Assembly (NCBI RefSeq): GCF_001460635.1
Contig: NZ_LN907858.1
Span: 992,001 to 1,056,000 of the forward strand
Direction of reading: 5' to 3'
Length of the DNA stretch: 64,000 nt
From: Helicobacter typhlonius
GTDB taxonomy: Bacteria > Campylobacterota > Campylobacteria > Campylobacterales > Helicobacteraceae
Below are positions 19,209 through 28,774 of this stretch, in pieces. Below the pieces are notes generated by a model. The model ran no database searches. It saw only the letters and a program-made list of their open reading frames with translations, and had not been told where the DNA came from. Each line of letters starts with the position of its first letter. Within the stretch, counting starts at the first letter, position 1. Both the position numbers and the translations under genes were made by a program.

Positions 19209-21110
19209 CTATTCTTCCCACGTTTCTAATGCTTTTTTTACAACTTCAATCACCACATCCATACCACCCGCTAATGAAAATAGCCAGTATTTATGCGCAT
19301 AGATTAGCTCTGTTTGCTTGATAAGTTTCGCCTCGTGGGTGTTTGTCGGCTTCACAAGCAAACGCGCTATATCCATTTCTTGATGAAATATATATGATTG
19401 TATCGCGTCCATAAAACATTCTCTAAATCTCGTCTCACTAAACAAATCTTTCACTTTTTGGATTCTATCAATACATTCTTGTAGCTCTTCTTCTTTAAGC
19501 TCCTCTAACCTACCTTCCGTGTTGAGTAGCTCTAGCCTCTCCGTGAGTGCAGCGACTTCTAAAAAGACTTCCTCGACAAATGCCTTATCTTTCAATCCCA
19601 AATCAATCCACTCTTGTGCCTTTTGCCGCACCTTTTCTAAATTCGCTTGAGATTCTTGAGCAGTAGGATATTTAAGCTGAATAGGCTTTTTTTTGTGCGT
19701 TGTATCGATAAGCTTAATCGCTTCTTTGAACGGAATCTCCTTTGTGCCGTGTATCCGCGCTCCACCCTCTGTGGAATTAATAACCTCGATAGGATAAGGC
19801 GTATTGGCAATATCACGCTCATAAAAACTTAAAAATAACTTCCATACCTTAGTAGATTCTACCATTCCACCCCCGCCATATTTCTCTACCAAGATTTTTT
19901 GTCCTTTTTCCTCCATTTTTTCTGGGCTAATCTCATTCGCACCATATACTGCATTTTTTGCGTGAGAAGTGCCGTCCTCGCCAAAAGCTAAATCCTGCCC
20001 GATGATAATGCAACGTTTGAATCTTGAATGCACGATAAGTTCATACGCCATATTTGCCGCACTCATACCAATACCTATGTAGCCATATTCTGGGATTTTA
20101 AAATAATTTGTATAGCCAAATGGGCGCAGGGAATACTGCACTACATCGCCTTTAAGCGCATCTTTTAAACGTTTATGCACGATAGAGGTAATCGCAAAAA
20201 TTACATCTTTATGCGCCTCCTTTGGCGTATCCTCATAGAATTTCGCCGTCAAATCCACGCGTTCAAGCGAAAACACAAGATCGGGTTTAATGCCCTCTTT
20301 TGCGAGGATTGGAAAGGAGGCATCAATGCAAAAAATCGTTGCATAGTCTTGAATCTGCTTAAGGAGTGGAATCTGCTTACTCAGGCTAGGACCGGTGGCT
20401 ACAATGATAGCGGTATCCCTACCCTTAAGATGTGAGAGTAGCTCAAGCAAAGTTGGGGATTTTACTACATCTGGGAGATTCTGCACGTGATGAGATATAC
20501 CAATAATAGAATCCTTGCTATCATTACCCACGCTCACAACGCTGTGTTCTATCGCGCGGATAAAAAGTGTATTTATGCTGATATAAAGCTCACTATATGC
20601 ATTATAGTAGGCATTAAAAAGATGTAAATCATAGAGCTTTGAATAGATTTTAGCATCACGATTTGTAGCAAAGAGCGCATCAATATGCGCAAAATCGCAT
20701 TCTCCAACCATCAAAAACACAATACGTTTCTCTAAAATCTCCTTACTAAAGTCCATAAAATGCAGGGCGATAAAGAGTATTTCAAGCTCTGGCTCGAGCA
20801 CCACGACACGTTTTAAAAGCTCATTCTGCAAGAGAATCTTATAAAACACACCATTGCCTAGCCCAAAAAAATACAAATAGGGGTAGTGAGAATAGCCACT
20901 AAAAGCACGAATTTTATCATTTATCTCATCAAGCGGATTCTGTGTAAAAAGCGGGGTATTACTGCGTTTATCGATAATGTTGATATTCAAAGGATCATTA
21001 CCGACAAAGACTTCATAGTGCATATTTGGCTTAAATTTATTAAGCTTTAATGCAAGAGCGGGCGAACGCACCGCCAATGCAGAGAGATTGAGAGAGAAAA
21101 AATCTTGCAT
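19209..21110 (-). CDS. Maf-type motility accessory protein (DUF115)
   Basis: A 633-residue protein of the motility accessory factor group, related to 6-hydroxymethylpterin pyrophosphokinase MptE. The conserved core is around residues 215-420: AIIVATGPSLSKQIPLLKQI, FCIDASFPILAKEGIKPDLVFSLERV (continuous in the protein), and IGIGMSAANMAYEL with IIGQDLAFGEDGTSHA. In Campylobacter and Helicobacter these proteins help add nonulosonic acids such as pseudaminic acid to flagellin. Its place 39 bases downstream of flaB fits that role; I recall the same arrangement in H. pylori. The C-terminal ~180 residues are helical and charged. Confidence 0.85.
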   Translation of the reverse strand: MQDFFSLNLSALAVRSPALALKLNKFKPNMHYEVFVGNDPLNINIIDKRSNTPLFTQNPLDEINDKIRAFSGYSHYPYLYFFGLGNGVFYKILLQNELLKRVVVLEPELEILFIALHFMDFSKEILEKRIVFLMVGECDFAHIDALFATNRDAKIYSKLYDLHLFNAYYNAYSELYISINTLFIRAIEHSVVSVGNDSKDSIIGISHHVQNLPDVVKSPTLLELLSHLKGRDTAIIVATGPSLSKQIPLLKQIQDYATIFCIDASFPILAKEGIKPDLVFSLERVDLTAKFYEDTPKEAHKDVIFAITSIVHKRLKDALKGDVVQYSLRPFGYTNYFKIPEYGYIGIGMSAANMAYELIVHSRFKRCIIIGQDLAFGEDGTSHAKNAVYGANEISPEKMEEKGQKILVEKYGGGGMVESTKVWKLFLSFYERDIANTPYPIEVINSTEGGARIHGTKEIPFKEAIKLIDTTHKKKPIQLKYPTAQESQANLEKVRQKAQEWIDLGLKDKAFVEEVFLEVAALTERLELLNTEGRLEELKEEELQECIDRIQKVKDLFSETRFRECFMDAIQSYIFHQEMDIARLLVKPTNTHEAKLIKQTELIYAHKYWLFSLAGGMDVVIEVVKKALETWEE

Positions 21111-21149
21111 ACTCTACAAACTTTATGCAACTAGACTTAAGCACTTTGC

Positions 21150-22694
21150 TTATTGAAGTAGTCTAAGCACATTTTGTTGCACGGCATTTGCTTGTGCCAT
21201 TGCAAAGCTACCGCTTTGTGCCAAAACATTATGCTTAGAGAATGTCGCTGATTCTGCGGCGAAATCCACATCGCGGATTTGAGATTCAGCAGCTTTGACA
21301 TTAACTTGTGTAACGGAGACATTGTTGATTGTAGCGACAAGCTGCATTTGTGCCGAACCAAGGTCTGCACGAAGTTTGTCAAGCTGAATCCGTGCAGATT
21401 CTGCCATATCCATAACCACCATAGCACCTCTAAGGCTTGTAACCCCAGCACCAATACCATCAAAGTGAAGATTGGCTTGAGCGACATTTGGGTTAGCTCC
21501 ACAAGCAGAGGCTATATTAGCATCCATTTCGCCACGAACATAGCGGAGATTTGCAGTATATTCAGCAATACCTTGTGAAGAGTGGAAACCAATGTGGCTA
21601 AAATTCACACCACTCACAATAATATCTCTTGCGTCTGTGCGAATAAGCGTTAAACGCCCAATAATAGCGTGTTCAGTCCCTGAAATCCCCGCAAAGTTTC
21701 CGCCACCAAACACTTTGCCGCTATCACCCTCTGTTTGGATAGAAATAGCGCGTCCATCTAAACTTCTTACATTCATACGCCCTGTAATATCAGTGTAGGC
21801 TTCAACCCCTGTGCGTTCCTTAATGGTATTAATCGCATTAAGCAAGCGTCCATCGGAGTCGTTTTTGCGCACATCATTGACATTCCCAATAGTTACGCCA
21901 TTTATCACCAAGCCCCTCACCGTTCCAGAAAGCACCGGCACATCGCCTGTCGCCATAACTTGCCACGCCGCACGCACCCCAAGTGTATCGGAGTATTTAT
22001 TAATTACTTCGGTTAGAACACCAATACCTGTTCCCGCAGATGTAGAAATTTTAACGGTTTCAGTGTCATAATCGTGCTTTCCATCGACTTGACGAAACTT
22101 CAACATCACCTCTGTAAGGTTTGAAGCCGCGCCAGAAGCAAGCATACCCTCACCAGCAAATGAGCCGCTTTCCATACGCACGTGCCCGATTTTATCCGAG
22201 CTTGTAGGACCAATAGAAGCTTTCACCGTGGTATTTGAATACGCACCGATTTGAAATTCTTTATTAGAAAATGCACCAGAAAGCATTTGTTGTCCGTTGT
22301 AGCTTGTGGTATTAGCAATATTATCAAGTTCTTCTAAAAGGCGGATAATATCACTCTGCAAAGCCTTTCTTGTCTCGGTGCTTTGCCCGTCTTGCGCTGC
22401 TTGAATTGCCTTTGTCTTAATCGTATCTAAGATTTTAAGCTGCTCGTCCATTGCTTTATCGGCAACTTGTATAATACCAATAGCGTCATTGGCATTTCTC
22501 ACAGCCTGTCCCAAACCTTCGCTTTGGCTTCTCAAACTATCAGCAATTGCCATACCAGAGGCATCATCGGCAGCTTTATTCAGTCGTAAGCCCGAGCTTA
22601 ACTTTTCAAGCGAATTATGGAGGCTTCTATTGTTTTGCACACCAATGGTGTGGGCAGTAAGGGCGGAGATGTTTGTGTTTATCCTAAAACTCAT
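21150..22694 (-). CDS. flaB: Flagellin B (minor flagellin)
   Basis: A 514-residue flagellin, the same length as H. pylori FlaB. The D0/D1 N-terminus reads [20 protein letters not shown], the middle contains the FlaB-type [20 protein letters not shown], and the C-terminus has [23 protein letters not shown] and [15 protein letters not shown], needed for export and polymerisation. The start MSFRINTNI distinguishes it from FlaA (MAFQVNTNI). I set the ATG at 22694; the open frame upstream to 22763 is untranslated leader. A perfectly spaced sigma-54 promoter lies 40 bases upstream. The Maf-like gene follows, and topA is divergent. Confidence 0.95.
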   Translation of the reverse strand: MSFRINTNISALTAHTIGVQNNRSLHNSLEKLSSGLRLNKAADDASGMAIADSLRSQSEGLGQAVRNANDAIGIIQVADKAMDEQLKILDTIKTKAIQAAQDGQSTETRKALQSDIIRLLEELDNIANTTSYNGQQMLSGAFSNKEFQIGAYSNTTVKASIGPTSSDKIGHVRMESGSFAGEGMLASGAASNLTEVMLKFRQVDGKHDYDTETVKISTSAGTGIGVLTEVINKYSDTLGVRAAWQVMATGDVPVLSGTVRGLVINGVTIGNVNDVRKNDSDGRLLNAINTIKERTGVEAYTDITGRMNVRSLDGRAISIQTEGDSGKVFGGGNFAGISGTEHAIIGRLTLIRTDARDIIVSGVNFSHIGFHSSQGIAEYTANLRYVRGEMDANIASACGANPNVAQANLHFDGIGAGVTSLRGAMVVMDMAESARIQLDKLRADLGSAQMQLVATINNVSVTQVNVKAAESQIRDVDFAAESATFSKHNVLAQSGSFAMAQANAVQQNVLRLLQ

Positions 22695-22734
22695 TTTGCA
22701 TCCTTTGCTAAACTTTATTTCGTTTGTGCCGATA

Positions 22735-22751
22735 AAGCAAAAGATATTCCA
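22735..22751 (-). promoter_or_regulatory. Sigma-54 promoter of flaB
   Basis: On the minus strand the sequence reads TGGAATATCTTTTGCTT. It has GG (22749-22750) and GC (22737-22738) separated by exactly 10 bases and matches TGGcacnnnnnTTGC at both elements. RpoN control of flaB (with FlgRS/FliA hierarchy) is established in H. pylori. No long inverted enhancer-like repeat is evident upstream. Confidence 0.85.
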
Positions 22752-22871
22752 TTTTTTATACACGCACTTACTTATTTAAATACCCGCAAAAATGGCGCAA
22801 AATATGAATGATATATTTAGAATCTGTGCTAAACTTTTAAAAACAAAGAGAAGCGGTTAAAAAGGGTAAAT

Positions 22872-25082
22872 ATGAAAGATTTAATCATCGTAGAATCACC
22901 AGCAAAAGCAAAAACAATCAAAAATTTTTTAGGAAACAAATATGAAGTGATAGCCTCTAAGGGGCATATACGCGACTTACCAAAGCATAGCTTTGGCATA
23001 GTAGTTGAAGAGCAGCACTTCCAGCCTCAATACAATATAGACAAAGACCATAAAGAGATTGTAGAGAAGATTCAGAATGCAAGTAAAAAGGCAAAGACTA
23101 CATATATCGCAACCGATGAGGATAGAGAGGGAGAGGCGATAGGCTATCACATCACTCAAGCCCTCAATCGCCCTTATGATGAGTTTCCACGAATCGTATT
23201 TCACGAGATTACAAAAAATGCCATTACCCATTCTTTAGAGAATCCTCGCGTCATTGATATGGATAAAGTCAATGCGCAACAAGCGCGGCGATTGCTTGAT
23301 AGAATCGTAGGCTTTAAGCTCTCACAACTTATGGCGTCTAAGATTCAGCGGGGACTATCAGCTGGGCGCGTGCAGAGCGCGGCATTGAAGATTCTTGTTG
23401 ATAGAGAGCGTGAGATTCAAGCCTTTAAGCCTACGATTTATTATGTGGTAAGCGCGGAGTGCAATGGTATAGAATCCGAACTTATCACTTATGAGAAAAA
23501 GCTAGAAAAGCTCTCTTTGCAAGATTCTAAGAAAGTAGAAGAAATGCTTACACAGATTCAAAGTGAGCAATTCTATATCCAAGAAATTAGCAAAAAAGCC
23601 AAAAAATCCCCCACGCCCCCGCCATTTATGACTTCCACACTGCAGCAAAGTGCTTCAAGTTTGCTCGGCTACTCGCCAAGCCGCACGATGAGTATCGCTC
23701 AAAGGCTCTATGAGGGCGTGAATACAAGCTTTGGGACTATGGGGATTATCACATATATGCGGACAGATAGCCTTAATATTGCTAAAGAGGCTCAAGAGGC
23801 TGCGCGAAAGCTCATTACCCAAAAATATGGTAAAACATATCTGCCTCCTAAACCTAAAAACTACACGACTAAGTCAAAATCTGCACAAGAGGCGCACGAA
23901 GCCATACGCCCGACCAATCTTGACTTCACACCAGAACTTGCCAAAGGCTTCTTGAAGCCCGATGAGATTAAGCTTTATACGCTTATTTACAATCGCTTCC
24001 TTGCCTCTCAAAGCCAAGATGCGGAGTTTGAAACTCAAAGCATTATCTTTGCGGCAAAAGGTAAAAAGAAAATAGAGTTTAAAGCAAGTGGGCGGCGACT
24101 TGTCTTCGATGGGTTTTATAAGATTCTAGGTAGCGATGATAAAGATAAGCTTTTGCCGCCTTGCACGGAGGGCGAAGATGTTGTGTTAAAAAAACTCACT
24201 TCAACAAAGAAATCCACCGAAGCCCCAGCACGATACAGCGAGGCGAGTATTATTAAAAGTATGGAATCTTTAGGCATTGGGCGTCCTAGCACCTATGCAC
24301 CTACAATCGCCCTGCTCGTAGCGCGAGAATATGTCAATGTAGAGAAAAAGCAGCTCGTGCCACAAGAGAGTGCCTTTAAGGTAACAAGTATGCTTGAGGC
24401 GCATTTTAATGAGATTGTAGATTCACATTTTAGCGCGGGACTTGAAGATAAGCTTGATGATATAGCCCAAAAAAAGATTGATTGGGAGGTTATGCTTTGG
24501 GATTTTTATGAGCCATTTATGAAAAAAATAGAATCTGGCAAAAAAGATATTGCCTCCCAAAAAGTCGCACTCCCCACAGGCGAAATGTGTCCGCAATGTG
24601 GCAAGGAGCTTGTGCAAAGGCAAAGCCGATATGGTATGTTTGTCGCGTGTAGTGGCTATCCAAAATGCAAATACATTAAACCTCAAGAATCAGCGGAAAA
24701 TGACGCGGATTCAAGCCCTGAAGATTTTGGCGTGTGCGAAAAATGTGGCAAACCAATGGTGAAAAAGCACGGCAGAAATGGCGAATTTATCGCGTGTAGT
24801 GGCTATCCAAAATGCAAAAACACAAAGTCGCTGCAAAATAAAGCTGCTCCAAAAAGCGTAGAGGGCGTGACTTGTCCGGAATGCGGAGGGGAAATCGTGC
24901 AGCGATTTAGCCGCAGAGGAGCGTTTTTTGGCTGTAAGAATTATCCTAAATGCACCTTTATATCAAAATTTCAACCTATCGCGCAAAAATGCGAGGCTTG
25001 TGGTGGGGCGATGTGTGAGCGTGAATACCGCAAAAAACAAGTGCGTGAGTGCCTTAAATGCAAAACCCGTGTGGAAATATAA
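22872..25082 (+). CDS. topA: DNA topoisomerase I
   Basis: A 736-residue type IA topoisomerase that relaxes negative supercoils. The Toprim domain starts IIVESPAKAKTI and carries TDEDREGEAIG. The catalytic tyrosine is Tyr295 in GIITYMRTDS. The C-terminal third has four zinc-ribbon units with paired cysteines: CPQCGKELV...CSGYPKC, CEKCGKPMV...CSGYPKC, CPECGGEIV...CKNYPKC and CEACGGAMC...CLKC, so all four metal sites look complete. The gene is divergent from flaB, 177 bases apart. Helicobacter lacking other topo I depends on it; I recall the flaB/topA neighbourhood from H. pylori. Confidence 0.96.
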   Translation: MKDLIIVESPAKAKTIKNFLGNKYEVIASKGHIRDLPKHSFGIVVEEQHFQPQYNIDKDHKEIVEKIQNASKKAKTTYIATDEDREGEAIGYHITQALNRPYDEFPRIVFHEITKNAITHSLENPRVIDMDKVNAQQARRLLDRIVGFKLSQLMASKIQRGLSAGRVQSAALKILVDREREIQAFKPTIYYVVSAECNGIESELITYEKKLEKLSLQDSKKVEEMLTQIQSEQFYIQEISKKAKKSPTPPPFMTSTLQQSASSLLGYSPSRTMSIAQRLYEGVNTSFGTMGIITYMRTDSLNIAKEAQEAARKLITQKYGKTYLPPKPKNYTTKSKSAQEAHEAIRPTNLDFTPELAKGFLKPDEIKLYTLIYNRFLASQSQDAEFETQSIIFAAKGKKKIEFKASGRRLVFDGFYKILGSDDKDKLLPPCTEGEDVVLKKLTSTKKSTEAPARYSEASIIKSMESLGIGRPSTYAPTIALLVAREYVNVEKKQLVPQESAFKVTSMLEAHFNEIVDSHFSAGLEDKLDDIAQKKIDWEVMLWDFYEPFMKKIESGKKDIASQKVALPTGEMCPQCGKELVQRQSRYGMFVACSGYPKCKYIKPQESAENDADSSPEDFGVCEKCGKPMVKKHGRNGEFIACSGYPKCKNTKSLQNKAAPKSVEGVTCPECGGEIVQRFSRRGAFFGCKNYPKCTFISKFQPIAQKCEACGGAMCEREYRKKQVRECLKCKTRVEI

Positions 25083-25141
25083 GCCCAAAATTATCTCGCT
25101 CTATTTTCTTATCAAAGTAGAGATTTAAAGCGGAAAAAGTT

Positions 25142-26197
25142 TTAGAGATTAAAAAATGATTCCCTTTCCCTATCAGTGCAGTCAGAGCAGATTTTGGAAA
25201 TAGAATCTGCATAAAAAGAATGTGCGCAATAATCATTAGAGAATAATTCTCTGCGTAAAATGCTAGATTTTTGAGCAAAAAATATTTCAAATAAATCCTG
25301 CGTATTGCAATCTCCAAGTATAAAATCTTTATGAAGTGGCTCATCACTTCGTGTATTACAACAAGGCATTACCAAACCATTATAATCCACATAAAATCTC
25401 ATTGCCGTATGAAAACAGCCAGAATCTATAATCCTTTTTTGCTTCAATAGCTCCACACTCCCTCCCCGTGATTTTCCTATTATTTGTGGATTCCAAGTGC
25501 GATATTCAATGTTGAGATTTGATAAACAAAAACGCACACGATATTCTTGCATAGTGTCATTTATAACTTCATAAGGTAACCCAAGTTTATGAGACATTTT
25601 TTTCATTGCTGGGATAATCACTTTTTGCTTATCAAAGCTTTGATTTTTGCCATAATAATATGACATCAATATATTATTTACTCCCGCATCTTGTAATGCT
25701 TCAAAATACTCTCTTTGCGCATAGTCACCATTTGTGAAAATCGTAAATTTCGCCTTTGGCAAAAGTTTTCGTGCTTGTGTTACGCGCTTAAGTATCAGCT
25801 CACGATTGGCTAATGGCTCGTTAAATCTATGAAAATTAAGGGATTTATCATAATCAATTTCAGCAAGATTCTCAATGATTTTAAGAAATGTTTGTTCGGG
25901 CAGTTGAATGCTTGCGCTTTTCCTATCAATGTGCGAATTTGGACAAAACCAGCAAGTGCGATTACAAAAACTTGCAATTTCAATTTCTACAATCTGTAAG
26001 TAATGTTTGAGAATCTGCTTTTGCAAAGCCTTGTCTGTGATTGGTGTGCTAAGATTGATGATAGAATTGATGTGATTTTGGAATTTTTGCGTATAGAATC
26101 CATCAACATTGGTAAGTTTGCGCGTTGTTGTTTTGAGAAACATTGGACTATGCTTGTAAGCAAACTTTATCGCTCTTTTGGCAATGTTTATAGGCAT
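25142..26197 (-). CDS. Radical SAM protein with SPASM-like C-terminus
   Basis: A 351-residue radical SAM enzyme. The cluster motif CNRTCWFC gives CxxxCxxC at Cys78, Cys82 and Cys85, followed by the barrel (FHRFNEPLANRELI, a GEPLL-like segment; FTNGDYAQREY). The C-terminal part has many cysteines arranged as in SPASM domains: CFHTAMRFYVDYNGLVMPCC, then LGDC, and a final CAHSFYADSISKICSDC, suitable for an auxiliary iron-sulfur cluster. SPASM proteins modify peptides or mature proteins, but some transfer to other substrates, and no precursor peptide gene is seen nearby. It is convergent with topA, 59 bases away, as in the H. pylori order that I recall. Confidence 0.75.
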   Translation of the reverse strand: MPINIAKRAIKFAYKHSPMFLKTTTRKLTNVDGFYTQKFQNHINSIINLSTPITDKALQKQILKHYLQIVEIEIASFCNRTCWFCPNSHIDRKSASIQLPEQTFLKIIENLAEIDYDKSLNFHRFNEPLANRELILKRVTQARKLLPKAKFTIFTNGDYAQREYFEALQDAGVNNILMSYYYGKNQSFDKQKVIIPAMKKMSHKLGLPYEVINDTMQEYRVRFCLSNLNIEYRTWNPQIIGKSRGGSVELLKQKRIIDSGCFHTAMRFYVDYNGLVMPCCNTRSDEPLHKDFILGDCNTQDLFEIFFAQKSSILRRELFSNDYCAHSFYADSISKICSDCTDRERESFFNL

Positions 26198-26321
26198 TGG
26201 ATTTCCTTAAGAAAAAGATAGCTTTTGGAAATAAGCTTTTCAAAAATTGCCAATTTACAAAAAAACAAATTACAAATATTGCAGAATGGATTTTAAAAGT
26301 TTTAAGAAAGCTAAAGTAAGG

Positions 26322-26357
26322 TTTTACACAGCGGATTCTAGAATCTGCTGTGTAAAA
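26322..26357. terminator. 17-bp hairpin with almost no loop
   Basis: TTTTACACAGCGGATTC (26322-26338) and GAATCTGCTGTGTAAAA (26341-26357) pair over 17 positions with one G-T wobble and only TA between the arms. The flanks are T/A-rich on both strands, so it could terminate in either direction. It sits in the 265-base gap between the radical SAM gene and the outer membrane protein gene. Confidence 0.6.
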
Positions 26358-26392
26358 TTTGTTTTTAGAATCTTAATTTTAGAGTTATTTCA

Positions 26393-26415
26393 GTGGCAAG
26401 GTATATCCTTGCCAC
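26393..26415. terminator. 9-bp perfect hairpin
   Basis: GTGGCAAGG (26393-26401) and CCTTGCCAC (26407-26415) form a perfect stem with a TATAT loop. It lies about 50 bases beyond the 3' end of the minus-strand outer membrane protein gene and probably ends that transcript. Nothing else is seen in this 265-base gap. Confidence 0.55.
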
Positions 26416-26462
26416 GATAAAATTAATCGCAAAGCATTGCTTTAAAAGTGTCTTAAGAATAA

Positions 26463-27059
26463 CTATATACTAAAATCATAATAGCTTATACTTATCATAA
26501 TGCTTGAAGTATCAAAACGCTCGTTAATAAGCTTTTTGCTGCGATAATTAAAGCCCTGCGTATAGCCTACACTTAGCCCATAGCCTTTTGCTATGTCAAA
26601 AAATAGCTCTGCTCGAGCTACGCCACCATAGATATTATACTGCTCCTTGGGCTCGGGGGTAGCGAGATTACTCATCTCAAAGCCACCGCCAATCAGTCCT
26701 ATCATACGCCCATTAAAAAATCTATACCCCACTTGTGCCCCCAAAGAAAACGCATAAAGTCCATTTTTCTTTTCCTGCCCGGCTCGTCCGTCAATCCACG
26801 CATTCAGCAAAAGCGTTTTTGAATCTAAAAACATAAAACCACGCTTTAGCCCAAAAATAACCGCATTGCGTGTATCCTTATAGTCTTTAAAATTCTGCAT
26901 TTCCCCGCTTTGGTGCGTAATCGTGGTTTGTACCCCACCAATACTCACTGCCCCAAAGGTGCTATTATCACTCAAAATTGGCGCGGTGGAGAAGTCAAGT
27001 CCTTGTGCATAAAGGCAAAAACCCATCATAAGTGGCGTAAGTCTCTTAAATACTCGCAC
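26463..27059 (-). CDS. Putative outer membrane protein
   Basis: A 198-residue protein beginning MRVFKRLTPLMMGFCLYAQG, a signal peptide. The rest is a series of beta-barrel-like strands (FGAVSIGGVQTTITHQSG, AVIFGLKRGFMFLDS, FSLGAQVGYRFFNGRMIGLIGGGFEM, GLSVGYTQGFNYRSK, SIMISISYYDFSI). I chose GTG at 27059, preceded by GGGGATAAA and directly following the helicase stop. A longer frame to 27260 runs antisense-free but inside the helicase and lacks a signal peptide at its start. It resembles small Helicobacter outer membrane proteins; no specific family is assigned. It is downstream of and likely co-transcribed with the helicase. Confidence 0.6.
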   Translation of the reverse strand: MRVFKRLTPLMMGFCLYAQGLDFSTAPILSDNSTFGAVSIGGVQTTITHQSGEMQNFKDYKDTRNAVIFGLKRGFMFLDSKTLLLNAWIDGRAGQEKKNGLYAFSLGAQVGYRFFNGRMIGLIGGGFEMSNLATPEPKEQYNIYGGVARAELFFDIAKGYGLSVGYTQGFNYRSKKLINERFDTSSIMISISYYDFSI

Positions 27060-27060
27060 T

Positions 27061-28626
27061 TTATCCCCAAATACTGCTTGTATAGGGTTGGCTTCTATCA
27101 ATATCATCGTATCGTTGCTTTTTGCCTCCACCTTTACCGCCCTTATTGTCCTTGTTATTGTGTGTTTTTTGCCTTTGTCCTTTTGCATTTTGCGCTCTTT
27201 TATTATTGGGTTTTGATTTTTTATGTGAATGTGATTCATTTTGCAGCTGCAACCCTGCAACCTGCTCTTTACTAAATCCTATTTTTGCATTGGTATTTTT
27301 CTCCAAATGCAGAGAAATAAGCTTCAAACAAAGCTGTGTCGTGTCTATTTTATCCTTGAGCTTTTCATAAATCATCAATGATTTATCGCTAATTTTTATC
27401 TGTGAAAGCTCTTGTGAAAACGCATCATCACTATATTCTTGCTCAATTTCACACAATGTCAGCTCTGCTTTTGTGATTTGTTTGATATTACTCAAATCCT
27501 TGTATTCAAGCGGTGTAGCAAGGGTGATAGCCACGCCTTTCTTTCCTGCGCGCCCGGTTCGCCCGATACGATGCACATAGCTTTCGGGATTTAAGGGAAT
27601 ATGGTAGTTAAACACGTGGCTTACATCGCTAATATCCAACCCACGCGAAGCTACATCGGTAGCGACAAGAATTTCAATGCGCTTTTCTTTAAAAGCTTTC
27701 ATACTCTCGCGTCTCTCCCACTGCTCCATATCTCCGTGTAATGTAGCGACTTTGAACCCACGACTTGTAAGTCTTTGCGAGAGCGCATCTGCCTCCTTTT
27801 TCATACGCGTGAAAATAATACTCTTTGTAGGATTTTGTGTGTCCATTAAGCGCACAATCGCATCATCGCGCTCATACTCATTAATAATATAGTATTGTTG
27901 CTCAATATCCTTATTTGTAATATCTGTTGGTGTAATTTTCACAAAAGCCGGTTCATCTAAAATCCGCATAGCGAGTGCCTTAATCGGCTCTGGCATAGTT
28001 GCTGAAAAAAGCAAAGTCTGGCGCGTATTTGGTAAGAATGTCAAAATCTCCTCAATATCCTCCAAGAAACCCATATCAAGCATTTCATCACTTTCATCAA
28101 GCACGACAATCTTAGGCATAAAGTTGGGGATTCTGCCATTTTTGAGATGGTCTAGCAGTCTTCCGGGTGTAGCTATCATCACTTTGGGTTTTTTTTCGAG
28201 TAACTCACATTGTCGCTTGATACTTTGTCCGCCATACATACAAATGGTTTTAATCCGCCCAAATCGCCCAAGCTTTAGAATCTCCTCACTAATTTGCATA
28301 GCAAGCTCCCTCGTGGGCGTGATAATAAGTGCTTCAACATCTTTACTATGACTTAGCGCATTCAAAATAGGAATAGCAAACGCCGCCGTCTTACCCGTGC
28401 CTGTTTGTGCCTGTGCTACTAAATCCTTACCCCGCAAAACAATTGGTATGCTTTGCTCTTGCACCGGACTAGGCGTAGTGAATCCTGCCTCTTTGATGCC
28501 CTTTAACACAAAGTCTTTTAGCTTGAAAGATTCAAAACTCTTTTCGTCTTTTTGCTCCGTCTCTTGCACGTTTAAATCTTGCAAATTTTTAGAATCTTGT
28601 GCGTTATTTTTATTCATCTTATCCAT
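27061..28626 (-). CDS. DEAD-box RNA helicase (RhpA/RhlE-like)
   Basis: A 521-residue helicase with all the DEAD-box motifs: the Q motif FTTPSPVQEQSIP, motif I AQTGTGKT, Ia PTRELA, motif II written DESD (VVLDESDEMLDMGF), motif III SAT, motif V RGLDI and motif VI HRIGRTGRAG. The tail (about residues 430-521) is basic and Lys/Asn/Gly-rich, an RNA-binding extension. In H. pylori the single such helicase, RhpA, works with RNase J in an RNA-degrading complex; this is probably its counterpart. DESD instead of DEAD is a small change at a non-catalytic residue. An AAAGGAT site lies upstream. Confidence 0.9.
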   Translation of the reverse strand: MDKMNKNNAQDSKNLQDLNVQETEQKDEKSFESFKLKDFVLKGIKEAGFTTPSPVQEQSIPIVLRGKDLVAQAQTGTGKTAAFAIPILNALSHSKDVEALIITPTRELAMQISEEILKLGRFGRIKTICMYGGQSIKRQCELLEKKPKVMIATPGRLLDHLKNGRIPNFMPKIVVLDESDEMLDMGFLEDIEEILTFLPNTRQTLLFSATMPEPIKALAMRILDEPAFVKITPTDITNKDIEQQYYIINEYERDDAIVRLMDTQNPTKSIIFTRMKKEADALSQRLTSRGFKVATLHGDMEQWERRESMKAFKEKRIEILVATDVASRGLDISDVSHVFNYHIPLNPESYVHRIGRTGRAGKKGVAITLATPLEYKDLSNIKQITKAELTLCEIEQEYSDDAFSQELSQIKISDKSLMIYEKLKDKIDTTQLCLKLISLHLEKNTNAKIGFSKEQVAGLQLQNESHSHKKSKPNNKRAQNAKGQRQKTHNNKDNKGGKGGGKKQRYDDIDRSQPYTSSIWG

Positions 28627-28741
28627 AACAATGCTATCCTTTTCCCGTATTTCACATATTGCGATAAAAATAAAAGGTTCAAATTATATAACAAAATTAT
28701 GCTTTTTTGTGTATTTTGTGAAAATATTATCGTGGCTTAGA

Positions 28742-28747
28742 TATAAT
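28742..28747 (+). promoter_or_regulatory. -10 box upstream of the ccdA operon
   Basis: TATAAT lies 27 bases before the GTG start of ccdA in the gap divergent from the helicase gene. It is the best candidate for a promoter of the long run of overlapping genes that follows. There is no convincing -35 or TG extension, which is common for Helicobacter. Confidence 0.4.
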
Positions 28748-28774
28748 GCCTCTCTACTCAAGCAAAGGATAGCA

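Noticed and set aside
27060-27260. Longer start for the outer membrane protein at 26463
   Set aside because: It would overlap the helicase C-terminus by 200 bases and hide the signal peptide inside the chain; GTG at 27059 with GGGGAT upstream is better.
28397-28774. Long N-terminal extension of the ccdA frame
   Set aside because: The extension lies antisense to the helicase gene and has no ribosome site; GTG at 28775 has one and gives a normal CcdA length.
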